Positions 18,101-25,971 of a DNA stretch of 64,000 nucleotides are shown piece by piece. The notes below the pieces were generated by a model. It worked only from the letters and a program-made list of their open reading frames with translations, was not told where the DNA came from and ran no database searches. Source of the DNA: an uncultured Erythrobacter sp. (GTDB taxonomy: Bacteria; Pseudomonadota; Alphaproteobacteria; Sphingomonadales; Sphingomonadaceae). Both the position numbers and the translations under genes were made by a program. How positions within the stretch are numbered: the stretch's first letter is position 1; every line of letters starts with the position of its first letter. Location: positions 151,232 to 215,231 of the forward strand of contig CANKYZ010000005.1 of the NCBI GenBank assembly GCA_947488325.1, read 5' to 3'.

Positions 18101-21100
18101 ACGGGTGGGAATGCGGTTGCCGGTCGAGGCGGTGATGCCACGGGGGGCAATGCGGGTTTCTCATTGCTTGATGACAACAGCAGCCTTGATGTCGGGAGCG
18201 GGTTGTTCCTTCAATCCAATGCCCAAGCGGGAAGCAGTGCAACGATGGTGCAAGGGGCCAGTGCGACAGGCGGCAATGCTGGCTTTTCTGTTTTGGGCCT
18301 CGGATCGGTTGGAATCGCAAACACTGTAGTAATCTCTGCCGCTGCAACAGGCGGTGATAACTCACTTGGCCAAGGCGGTGATGCCTTTGGCGGGGCAGCG
18401 CGTATTTTTGTGCCGAATGGTGGATCAGTCCTAATTGGCACCAATTACAACGCAAACGGTCGCGCAACGGGCGGCGCTGGTCTGGGCGGTGGTGATGCCT
18501 TCGGTGGATTGGCGGGTGCGCAGGTCACTCTTGGCCTGATTGATATTGATGGCAATGTTGATGCGAACACCGCTGGCATAGCCGGTGACGCCACGTTTGG
18601 CTTTGGCGGTGATGGTGGCAATGGCACAGGCGGAAACTCATTCCTACAGGCGGACGGCACTCTAACCGAGACGGGGACAGTCGATGTTGCTGGTAACGTA
18701 ACCCTGCTAGCCAATGGCGCGGGCGGCGATGGCGGATTGGGTGATGGCAGCATTATTGCCGCTGGTAGAGGCGGCGATGGTACCGGCGGCAATCAGACTA
18801 CACCCAACCAATTTGATCCCAATTTGGGCAGCGGCGCGTTTCTGTTGGCAGGCGGTGATAATGGCAGCGTAATTATTACTGGTACGTCATTGCTCAACGC
18901 AGTTGGAACAGGCGGGGAGGGTGGTGTCGGTGGGCTTGGCCAATCTGGTGGTGATGGCGGCAATGGCCTTGGCGGGGAAGCGCTTGCTGGCTTGATTTTG
19001 GTCGGTACGGATGGATCGGTAGGATCGGGTACGGCTAACTTTGGCATGCTAAACTTGATTGCAGACGGCTTTGCTGGAAATGGCGGAATCGGATCGGGTA
19101 CCGGAGCCTCGCAAGGCGCTGGCGGAATTGGTACTGGGTCCCGCGCCCAAGTGGTTAGCTCTGCCGGAAGCCTTGTCGCGGACTCCGTAACGACGGCAGC
19201 CAACGGAATTGGCGGCAGCGGCGCGAATGGCGGTGCAGGCAACGCAGGGGACGCCAGCGGAATTCTGACAGACGTCGGTGGCTCGATTACGATAAGTTCA
19301 TATTCGGGTTTTGCACTGGGCGTAGGAGGAGACGGCTTCACTGGTTTTGGTGGCGAAGGGATTGGTGGCACCGCCTTTTTGGATTTCCAGGATGGAACCA
19401 CTCAAGTTAACGGCAATGTCATCATCAATGCGAGCGGCACTGGCGGCAATTCTGTGGGCGGCGACGGAGCTAACGGTACGGGCGGTACAGCCAGTATCGC
19501 GATGGGTGATCCGACTGCCGGCGCTGCGACGATTTCAGGTCACGCTACTGTCTTTTCGAATGGCACGGGCGGAGATGCAGGCGACACCTTTACAGGCGGC
19601 GCAGGGTCGGGGGGAAGTGCCTTTGTTCAGGTCCAAGCTGGTAGCTCAGTTACACTCGCCTCCGCTCAAGTGGTAGCAAGCGGTCTGGGCGGATCCGGCC
19701 TTAGCGCAAATGGCGGAGCCGGTTTTGGCGGCGCGGCGGAAATCGTCAGTGAAGATGCTGGCAGCCAAGTGATAATCCAGAACAGCACTCCGTTTGGTTT
19801 GCCAAATAACGGCCCGTTAACTCAATCAAACTCACTCATAGTGTCTGCCGGTGTCGGCGGGAACGCCACGGGCGGGCTGGGCGTTGGAGGATTAGGAACA
19901 GGTGGCGAGGCGACGGTGCGTGCATCTGCTGGCGGGACGGTTGCACTTCCCGCTGACCCCGCAAACGATGTGAATGGCGGCATGTTTAACCGCATTATTG
20001 CACGCGGAGTTGGTGGTGGATCGTCGGTTGATGGCGGAGCAGGCGGTAATGGCTTTGGCGGAAACGGCACGATTACCGCTGATGGAGGCGGCATAATCAC
20101 GTCTGGCGCGACGCTCTTCTCGACTTTTGGTCAGGGCGGATTTGGCCTTGATACGATAGCTTCGACTGACGGTGGTAACGGTGAAGGTGGTCAACGAATA
20201 GTAAGATTGACCAATAATAGCTCCCTTACAATTGAGCTTTCTGGCGGAACAAACGCAGGTATTGGCGGCTCAGGCTCTTTCCAGGGTGACGGTGGTGACG
20301 GGATCGGCGGCTCAGTTGAGTTGAACCTTGACGACAGTGAGTTGAACCTGGTCGGTCAGTCTCTGTTTATTGATCAGTCAATGGGCGGTTTAGGCACCAT
20401 TGGAGGCGAAGCAATTGGCGGCACGGTCGAATTCACAGCGACAAACTCGACAATCAACATAATTCCTAGCGCTGGCGGTGCAGCTCTCGTTGTCATTGGC
20501 GGAATTGCCTTTGGTGGAGAAGGTATGAGCGATGGCGGGAGCGCTGCCGGGGCAGACATAGACGTCGGAATATCAGAAACGTCGATTTCTGGAGGCTCTC
20601 TGATTGTTACTGGTGGAGCCGTTGGTGGTGCGGCCACTGATGGAGATGGCGCCGGTGGTGATGCAACCGGCGGTAATGTCGATTTCAGTGCGATCAATTC
20701 AGACTTGGATTTGATCGGACTGAACACCATTGAAGCTACCGCAATTGGCGGAAATGGCGACACCGGTGGCAATGCAACTGGCGGAAACATCATTGTCGAC
20801 CTGCTGAATGGAAGCTTTGAGATAACGAGCGGCGGTTCGTCACAGGGAATTCTAGGTGTAGCGACAGATGCAACCGGCGGCGAAGGCACGACACAAAGCG
20901 GTAATGCTCAAGCAGGTACCTCGCAATTCATTGGCGAAGGCACCCGTGTTGATCTCGACGAACTGAATGTAACGGCTCAAGCAGGTTCCACAGCCAATAT
21001 TTCTGGAAGTGCTGCGGGAATAGCAACTGCCGGCGCTGCAGAGGTGCAATTCAATGGGACCACGGGTTCCATAGTGCGCTCAGCCCTCAGGATATTCAGC

Positions 21101-22792
21101 GATGCGACCAGCGCGATTGATGGAACGGCCATCGCAGGCACTGCTGATTTGGTCGTTGGTCGGTCTGACATCACCGGTTCTCCGGAACTTAATATCGTTG
21201 ATTTAGAATTGAGTGCCGATGCATCTGGAGGGTTCACTGGCAGTACGTCGACGAATATGTCGGGCACTTTCTCGATATTGGCGCAACAGGGCATTGTGAG
21301 CATCGATAATATCAACGCCACAGCCCTTGGCGATATAACGCCGGGTGAAACTGGCGATCCAAGCTTCCGGGCTGTTGGTGGGAATATTCGTGTCTCCGAC
21401 TCAATCATTGTTGATGTGCTCGACACCTTTAACATTGAAACTGGTCTAGGCAGTATTCTTGGCGGACCCAACACGCTCGATCCAAGTGTGGACGTTGATA
21501 TCACATCGCAAGGCTCGATCATCATCAATGGGGACGATGACAATTCAATCGGTTTTAGCGGTGAATTTGTGAGACTTGCATCGAACGATATCGTGATCGA
21601 AGACGGAGTACGGATCGGAGCTGCGATGATCGACTTCGTATCGCTCAATTTCGACGATCCGGCGATACTTGGCGGCACAGGTGCCCCCAGCGGTGGTGTT
21701 ACTGGAGAAGGCTATGCGCTTATTGCTGAAGAGCTTAATCGGCTGGAAGTTGAAACCGCCAATTTCGCTTTCCCGTTTTTAGCTGCCGGCGGGAGTAATC
21801 CAGATGTGATCATCCGCGATGTGGCGTTTACTGGTTCGCTTGATGATGGTGTTTCGAACGTCTTCATCGATGTTGGCGGAGCTGATGGCGGTATCGCACG
21901 CATCGAAGGCTTAGTTGAATTCCTTGATGCAGCGACATCAGATACATTCAATCTAAGGGCTGCGGATCGGATCGAAATCGTTACCCCTGGTGGTATCCAG
22001 ATCACCAATTTAACAGACAATCCGAGTGGCACTTTGTTCTTGCAGGCCGAGGATATCTGGGTCGCGGATGCGGCTCTGATAACCCAACTGCAAACCGATC
22101 CGAATTTTGCTGGACGTAGTGATCAACTTTCTGTGGCAGCAGCGGGCAGCGATGATCCGCTCGGCTATCTCCGCGGTGGCAATGTCCAGCTTGGCGTGGG
22201 ACAAAGCTTGCTTGTCCGCAATACAGGCACAGCCACTGATCAAGGCGGCATCCTGGTGGAAGATGGCGGCTTGTCGATATTCCGATCCGACGATGCCATC
22301 GATCCGACGATCAATCTCGACGTATTTGCCTATGGTGCGCGGGTGGATGCGATGGGCAATTTGATCATTGGAGAGGCATTTTTTGGTGAAGTTGATTTTG
22401 GCACTGCTGGCGGCGCCAATGCTGCTACATTCATTGCTGATGCTGAATTCAATGACTGCCTTATCAACACAGCAGATTGTGGCACCGCCGGCGGTACACC
22501 AGGCGCTGGACCTGTTATTGGCGGAGGCACTCCTCCAACCACTCTCATACCGGAACAAGCTTCTGAGGCTTTGAACAACCCTGCGGTTGTTGAGGCGGCA
22601 ATCACTTCGGTTCAGCCGGTGACGACGACTGAGCAAGAAAGCAACGACGAATTCGGTATCGATTTCCCGGGCCTGGTCGAAGAACCAGAGCAAGAGGAAG
22701 GTGCGGACATCAATGACCCGGTCGCCAGCGGCGGTGACAGCTCGCTCTACAGCCAAGTCACTACTGGTAATGTCGAAGTGGAGGGCAACTGA
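15134..22792 (+). CDS. Giant two-partner-secretion exoprotein (filamentous-haemagglutinin N-terminal type), Gly-rich beta-repeat
   Basis: A 2552-residue secreted or surface protein. The signal peptide ends near ERAHAQA. The TPS secretion domain follows (about 35-270), with VVLYSPSGILVGANASFDVGNLIL matching in pieces the N-P-x-G-I motif and following strands of FHA/HMW1. Residues 300-2200 are beta-helix-like repeats with Gly/Asn/Asp turns (GGNATGG, GGDAFGG). Two copies of a roughly 447-residue unit lie in tandem. I found no lysine in the whole protein and only two cysteines after the signal peptide, six residues apart (FNDCLINTADCG, near residue 2440). This resembles the C-terminal Cys pair that anchors HMW1. 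The C-terminal 100 residues are acidic and repeat-free. Role: probably adhesion or matrix; the partner is unknown. Confidence 0.9.
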   Translation: MAHLNRNRSRLLIGCGSAALAISLALVSERAHAQAIQATDNVVSGSANREVTGSTSETIQVDTLTAVIEWTPFEDAAGNALDFLPAIGAVTYQSTSDFAVLNIILPATNGNVTVIDGTLISQIDFGSGAVTPGGTVVLYSPSGILVGANASFDVGNLILTTLEPDLASFDDFAINGGTLTQFGDGSTASIIINPGAQITATAENSYFAVTAAEIQMFGAADINGSHAYVAGEAVNLTVSNGLFDIQIPIGTTVATPIQIDGDVGGPSSTGITGDNHLIYAVAAAQIDPISMIFRGNLGFDAAASAGIVNGEIILSANYEVNGRNVDGGSVADGNTALFDADSSLTDIAGSIFLEDFGSTSTILAIANEEVQVTAFNGPSSVDGNLIMVGRNFSELTASNGQQFDITGDVFVSADAFGRIDFSPITGEIDAVGGQAFIDAFGGGTLDIDGDVVVSAGAIAGVDQSTLQSGTATGGNATIAANGGTLSIAGFAEVVSSASEAQISDDFLFGAEFNAGVTQLFATQGGQVTIDGDVFLTSDAHGTVGDIINPSTTSNTFSGVIGIQTIDDGSALILNGNVIASAQADAGVSNDSVQGGLADGGDIFINVGDLGLVDIAGELIMQADAIGGDNQDGQGGNAFGGASRILVPNGGAVTIDGNVTATGDAFGGNGIGGGDAFGGVAGVQAVTGSIDILGALELRAQGQGGESQFGFGGNGGNGTGGAGFLQADGTVAETATVNIGQRARINVSGIGGAGGLGDGSALNAGRGGDGFGGDNATVNQADTNLSNGAFMIAGGNNGRLTVGPNSSLTATGSGGIGGTGGAGQAGGDGGDGFGGFALLGLEDLNAGDFSLAQGQANFADILVLADGNGAAGGAGGTAADDDGNGGAGVGGETFLAIRGGDVITGTAFLSVAGVGGAGNTGGNATAGMAFAGGNAGGTLSTTTVSFFATAFGGQGVTQGGNAVAGDVGFDFDADDLTITTTGNVVIGANATGGNAVAGRGGDATGGNAGFSLLDDNSSLDVGSGLFLQSNAQAGSSATMVQGASATGGNAGFSVLGLGSVGIANTVVISAAATGGDNSLGQGGDAFGGAARIFVPNGGSVLIGTNYNANGRATGGAGLGGGDAFGGLAGAQVTLGLIDIDGNVDANTAGIAGDATFGFGGDGGNGTGGNSFLQADGTLTETGTVDVAGNVTLLANGAGGDGGLGDGSIIAAGRGGDGTGGNQTTPNQFDPNLGSGAFLLAGGDNGSVIITGTSLLNAVGTGGEGGVGGLGQSGGDGGNGLGGEALAGLILVGTDGSVGSGTANFGMLNLIADGFAGNGGIGSGTGASQGAGGIGTGSRAQVVSSAGSLVADSVTTAANGIGGSGANGGAGNAGDASGILTDVGGSITISSYSGFALGVGGDGFTGFGGEGIGGTAFLDFQDGTTQVNGNVIINASGTGGNSVGGDGANGTGGTASIAMGDPTAGAATISGHATVFSNGTGGDAGDTFTGGAGSGGSAFVQVQAGSSVTLASAQVVASGLGGSGLSANGGAGFGGAAEIVSEDAGSQVIIQNSTPFGLPNNGPLTQSNSLIVSAGVGGNATGGLGVGGLGTGGEATVRASAGGTVALPADPANDVNGGMFNRIIARGVGGGSSVDGGAGGNGFGGNGTITADGGGIITSGATLFSTFGQGGFGLDTIASTDGGNGEGGQRIVRLTNNSSLTIELSGGTNAGIGGSGSFQGDGGDGIGGSVELNLDDSELNLVGQSLFIDQSMGGLGTIGGEAIGGTVEFTATNSTINIIPSAGGAALVVIGGIAFGGEGMSDGGSAAGADIDVGISETSISGGSLIVTGGAVGGAATDGDGAGGDATGGNVDFSAINSDLDLIGLNTIEATAIGGNGDTGGNATGGNIIVDLLNGSFEITSGGSSQGILGVATDATGGEGTTQSGNAQAGTSQFIGEGTRVDLDELNVTAQAGSTANISGSAAGIATAGAAEVQFNGTTGSIVRSALRIFSDATSAIDGTAIAGTADLVVGRSDITGSPELNIVDLELSADASGGFTGSTSTNMSGTFSILAQQGIVSIDNINATALGDITPGETGDPSFRAVGGNIRVSDSIIVDVLDTFNIETGLGSILGGPNTLDPSVDVDITSQGSIIINGDDDNSIGFSGEFVRLASNDIVIEDGVRIGAAMIDFVSLNFDDPAILGGTGAPSGGVTGEGYALIAEELNRLEVETANFAFPFLAAGGSNPDVIIRDVAFTGSLDDGVSNVFIDVGGADGGIARIEGLVEFLDAATSDTFNLRAADRIEIVTPGGIQITNLTDNPSGTLFLQAEDIWVADAALITQLQTDPNFAGRSDQLSVAAAGSDDPLGYLRGGNVQLGVGQSLLVRNTGTATDQGGILVEDGGLSIFRSDDAIDPTINLDVFAYGARVDAMGNLIIGEAFFGEVDFGTAGGANAATFIADAEFNDCLINTADCGTAGGTPGAGPVIGGGTPPTTLIPEQASEALNNPAVVEAAITSVQPVTTTEQESNDEFGIDFPGLVEEPEQEEGADINDPVASGGDSSLYSQVTTGNVEVEGN
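16900..19590 (+). repeat. Tandem duplication of a 1341 bp unit inside the adhesin gene
   Basis: The stretch from about 16900 matches the stretch 1341 bp later with no net insertion or deletion. GGCGGCGACAAT at 17009 corresponds to 18350, and the GGCGG stretch at 17630 corresponds to 18971. At protein level, QGGNAFGGASRILVPNGG matches QGGDAFGGAARIFVPNGG. The best-conserved part covers 17009-17660 / 18350-19001; flanks are more diverged. Outer limits are approximate. Confidence 0.75.
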
Positions 22793-22793
22793 T

Positions 22794-25700
22794 ATGACGC
22801 ATAAGCCGCTCAGAACGTTCCTATCCGTATGCATCGCTGCGGTCATTGGTGTTGTCTCCCTGTGGGCGGCACCCAACACAGCGCAGACTGCACAAGGACG
22901 CTCAATCAGTTTGAGAGATACCTTCCCCGTCGGGTCCAACGGTCTGTGTGAAGCGCAGATTCAGGCACCCGAAGCCAGTACTGGGCTGTTTGATCGCAAA
23001 TACAGCATATTATGCCGCGATGCTGCGGCATCGATTGGAACCATGTGGGTGGTGCGCGGGCGTCAAGCGGATGAGGCGGCGAGCCGATTTGTTGGGCCCG
23101 ATGCCAACTGCAGTGAACGCGAAGGTGTTGAACTGCCAGTCGGCCTTTCGGGCGGCAAACGACTGATTTGCACACGCGAAGGCAGCATTATTCGCACAGA
23201 GTTGCTGGTTGGCGAAGTCGGCAACCGCACCTTCGCTGCGACCGGGCTTTCTGCATACGGTACAGCGTTGGAGCTTGGCGTTGCCTCTTTGGCGACAGAT
23301 CAGATTGTTCCGGGCACCGTCGACATTCCGTTGACTCAGACCACAGATTCACTCGCCTTTGCACGGCAGCAAGCCGAAGCAATCACTGCCAATCAGGCAT
23401 TGGCCGAAGCGTACCGCCGCGCCAATAGTGGCGAATTTGCAGAAGCCGCTGAATTCTTTGCCGCCTCTGCCGATGCAATGACCGGCAATAGTGAGATCGA
23501 AGCCCGTCTGAATGAAGGATTGTTGCAGTCCAATATCGGCAATTTCGTCGAAGCACAGCGGCGCTTTGAGCAAACACGTTCCGGTGCCGCGACGAGCCCG
23601 GTTCTGGCCAGGCTGCACCGCAATTATGTAGCGATTGATGCGCTGAACCAGGGTAAACCTACACAAGCGATCGAGGTCTTGAACGCGCCACTAAGTACTG
23701 ATTTCGGTGACAATGATGCGCTCCGTAACCTCCAGATTGGTCCTGCGATGGCACGGAGGCTCGCAGCAGAGAGCGAAACCATTGGGGGTAGTGCGCTGTC
23801 CATGACTCTGACTCCGCTTGAGCGAGCGCAGTTGCTCGACGGGCAAGCCGACTATCTGCGCGCTACAGGCCTGCGTCTGATCGGCAACAATGCCGGGGCA
23901 GCAAGCACTTTAGCTCGTGCAAACAGAACCTTGGCAGAAGTGCGCGGCGGCCGGATTGTTTCAATTGTTTGGCTACGTGCACAAGTCTTGAGCGAGCTTG
24001 CCGAATTGTCTGAATCTTCGGGTCAATCGGCTGACGCAGAAGGCTTGCATCAGGAAGGGATCGCATTGATCACTAAGGTCTATCCAGAATCGCCCGCGCT
24101 TTACAGCGCTCAAGCGCAGCTGGCGGCGTTTTATTCGCGTAATGGCCGTTCGGATGAAGCAATTCAGCTCTATCGTGCAATCGTCGCCCAAGCGGACGGG
24201 CGTCCCGCACCAACGTTGCGAAGCTATATGTCGACCTATTTTGCTTTGCTGCTTGAAGACGGAGCGAACACTGAGGGAGCTGCCGACATTTTCTCGGCGA
24301 GTCAGCTGCTGCTGCGCCCCGGCTTGGCACAGACGCAGGCGGTGCTTGCCCGTGAGCTTTCCGGCGGCAGTGACGAAGCCTCGCTCTTGTTCCGCCGCAG
24401 TGTAAATTTGGGCCGCTCCATTGAACGCACCCGCGTATCAATTCTTCAGATTGAAGGGGAGGCCTTAGTCAATCCGCAAGTGGAATTGGTGCTGGCAGAG
24501 CGTCAACAACGGCTGAGTTCACTTCTCCAGCAACAGGCTGAGGTGCTTCAAACACTAGCTGAATATCCGCGTTTTCGTGCGGTGACAGGCGGTGCTATTG
24601 ATCTTGCTGCGATGCAATCCATCTTGCACGACGACGAGGCCTATGTGAAAATGGTCGAGCTCGATCGAGAGGCCTTCATGGTTTATATCACTCCCAATGA
24701 GGCATTAGCCTATAGGGTGGATGCAACGCCTGATGAGCTCGAAGACATCGTGCTAGGCATCCGGGAAAGCATTGCAATCGCGGAAAGCGGACAGGTTCTA
24801 ACCTTCCCTTTCGATCTCGCTGGATCTCGTGACCTCTACATCCGTCTGTTCGGTCCAGTGGCCGACCGGCTTGCTGGCCGCGACCACATCATTTTTGAAC
24901 CCGATGGAGCAATGTTAAAATTGCCGATCAACCTGTTGGTAACCGATGATGAGAGCTTGGAACGATATCAGGCGCAATTGGGAACTCCGGGTGGCGATGA
25001 TTACGATTTCCGCGGCATAGCGTGGCTCGGTCGCAATTCTCAGATAAGCACTTCTGTGGCGCCCACAGCATTCCGCGATGTGCGCGCTGCCCCGGCAAGT
25101 GCTGGCAATAAAGCCTATCTTGGCCTTGGCGAAAACATGCCGATTGGAGATGGGCCGGTAGGAACGGCTTCAACGCGTTCTGCTTTGGCAGGCGGCGAGA
25201 ATTGCCTCTGGTCGGAAAGAATTTGGTCAAACCCGATCAAATCAGACGAGCTATACAATGCTGCCTCTCACTTTAGCAGGGGACAGGCGGCGGCAACGAC
25301 TGTGCTAACCCAGGGCAGATTCTCCGATTCAGCGATTAAGGGGCGTGAGGATCTCAGCGAATACCGGATACTCCACTTTGCGACCCACGGTCTTGTCACC
25401 GCGCCGCAGCCGGGATGCCCGCCGCGTCCTGCTCTGCTGACCTCTTTTGGTGATGAGACATCTGATGGTTTGCTTACCTTTGCAGAGATTTTCGGACTGC
25501 GTATCGATGCTGACCTTGTGATCCTCTCAGCGTGTGACACGGCGGGTAGTGCAACTGTCGGTGCGACTTTGGAGGCTGGAATCACCTCGGGTGGCGATTT
25601 TGCACTCGATGGTTTGGTGCGTGCATTTGTTGGCGCGGGCGGGCGTACAGTCCTCGCCAGCCATTGGCCGGTGCCCGACGATTTTGACGCGACCACGCGT

Positions 25701-25856
25701 TTGATCGGCGGCCTGTTCGATGAAGCAGACAGTGAGATAGCCGGTGCGTTGCGCCGGTCACAATTGGATCTGATGGATGACATCAATACGTCTCATCCAT
25801 TCTATTGGTCTGCCTTTGCCGTTGTTGGCGATGGTTCAGTTAAAGTTACTAGGTAG
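22794..25856 (+). CDS. TPR-repeat CHAT-domain protein (caspase-like putative protease)
   Basis: About 1020 residues. ATG 22794 follows the adhesin stop by 1 bp with GGAGGG (22780-22785) upstream. An N-terminal signal or anchor segment (LRTFLSVCIAAVIGVVSLWAA in two halves) suggests export. Tetratricopeptide-like helices fill about 200-560. The C-terminal CHAT domain (about 700-1015) keeps the caspase-type dyad: His865 in HFATHGL and Cys914 in LSACDTAG, so it may be a cysteine protease. CHAT proteins with TPRs often neighbour ShlB/FHA-type genes in cyanobacteria and other phyla. An attractive but unproven idea is that it processes the adhesin encoded just before it. Confidence 0.9.
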   Translation: MTHKPLRTFLSVCIAAVIGVVSLWAAPNTAQTAQGRSISLRDTFPVGSNGLCEAQIQAPEASTGLFDRKYSILCRDAAASIGTMWVVRGRQADEAASRFVGPDANCSEREGVELPVGLSGGKRLICTREGSIIRTELLVGEVGNRTFAATGLSAYGTALELGVASLATDQIVPGTVDIPLTQTTDSLAFARQQAEAITANQALAEAYRRANSGEFAEAAEFFAASADAMTGNSEIEARLNEGLLQSNIGNFVEAQRRFEQTRSGAATSPVLARLHRNYVAIDALNQGKPTQAIEVLNAPLSTDFGDNDALRNLQIGPAMARRLAAESETIGGSALSMTLTPLERAQLLDGQADYLRATGLRLIGNNAGAASTLARANRTLAEVRGGRIVSIVWLRAQVLSELAELSESSGQSADAEGLHQEGIALITKVYPESPALYSAQAQLAAFYSRNGRSDEAIQLYRAIVAQADGRPAPTLRSYMSTYFALLLEDGANTEGAADIFSASQLLLRPGLAQTQAVLARELSGGSDEASLLFRRSVNLGRSIERTRVSILQIEGEALVNPQVELVLAERQQRLSSLLQQQAEVLQTLAEYPRFRAVTGGAIDLAAMQSILHDDEAYVKMVELDREAFMVYITPNEALAYRVDATPDELEDIVLGIRESIAIAESGQVLTFPFDLAGSRDLYIRLFGPVADRLAGRDHIIFEPDGAMLKLPINLLVTDDESLERYQAQLGTPGGDDYDFRGIAWLGRNSQISTSVAPTAFRDVRAAPASAGNKAYLGLGENMPIGDGPVGTASTRSALAGGENCLWSERIWSNPIKSDELYNAASHFSRGQAAATTVLTQGRFSDSAIKGREDLSEYRILHFATHGLVTAPQPGCPPRPALLTSFGDETSDGLLTFAEIFGLRIDADLVILSACDTAGSATVGATLEAGITSGGDFALDGLVRAFVGAGGRTVLASHWPVPDDFDATTRLIGGLFDEADSEIAGALRRSQLDLMDDINTSHPFYWSAFAVVGDGSVKVTR

Positions 25857-25868
25857 GCAAAGCGCTGA

Positions 25869-25905
25869 GGCTGTGCACGCCCATCTATGAAGAGGGTGTA
25901 CAGCC
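25869..25905 (+). repeat. Imperfect hairpin between CHAT and cyclase genes
   Basis: GGCTGT(GCACG)CCC and GGGTGTACAGCC pair imperfectly around an 11 nt loop in the 115 bp intergenic gap. No T-run follows. It could be an attenuator, an mRNA-stabilising structure, or chance. Confidence 0.3.
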
Positions 25906-25971
25906 AGCACGGCTTGCGCAGATCACGGAAAACGGCTTTGTGGTTTCGACCTCAGGGGCAGGGGAGAGGCA

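Noticed and set aside
18793..19401. A 202-codon Pro/Ser-rich frame on the minus strand
   Set aside because: It is the antisense of the Gly/Asn repeat codons (GGC/GGT read as Pro/Ala) of the adhesin gene.
22010..22939. A 309-codon minus-strand frame
   Set aside because: It lies opposite the C-terminus of the adhesin and the start of the CHAT gene, with no homology-like segments.
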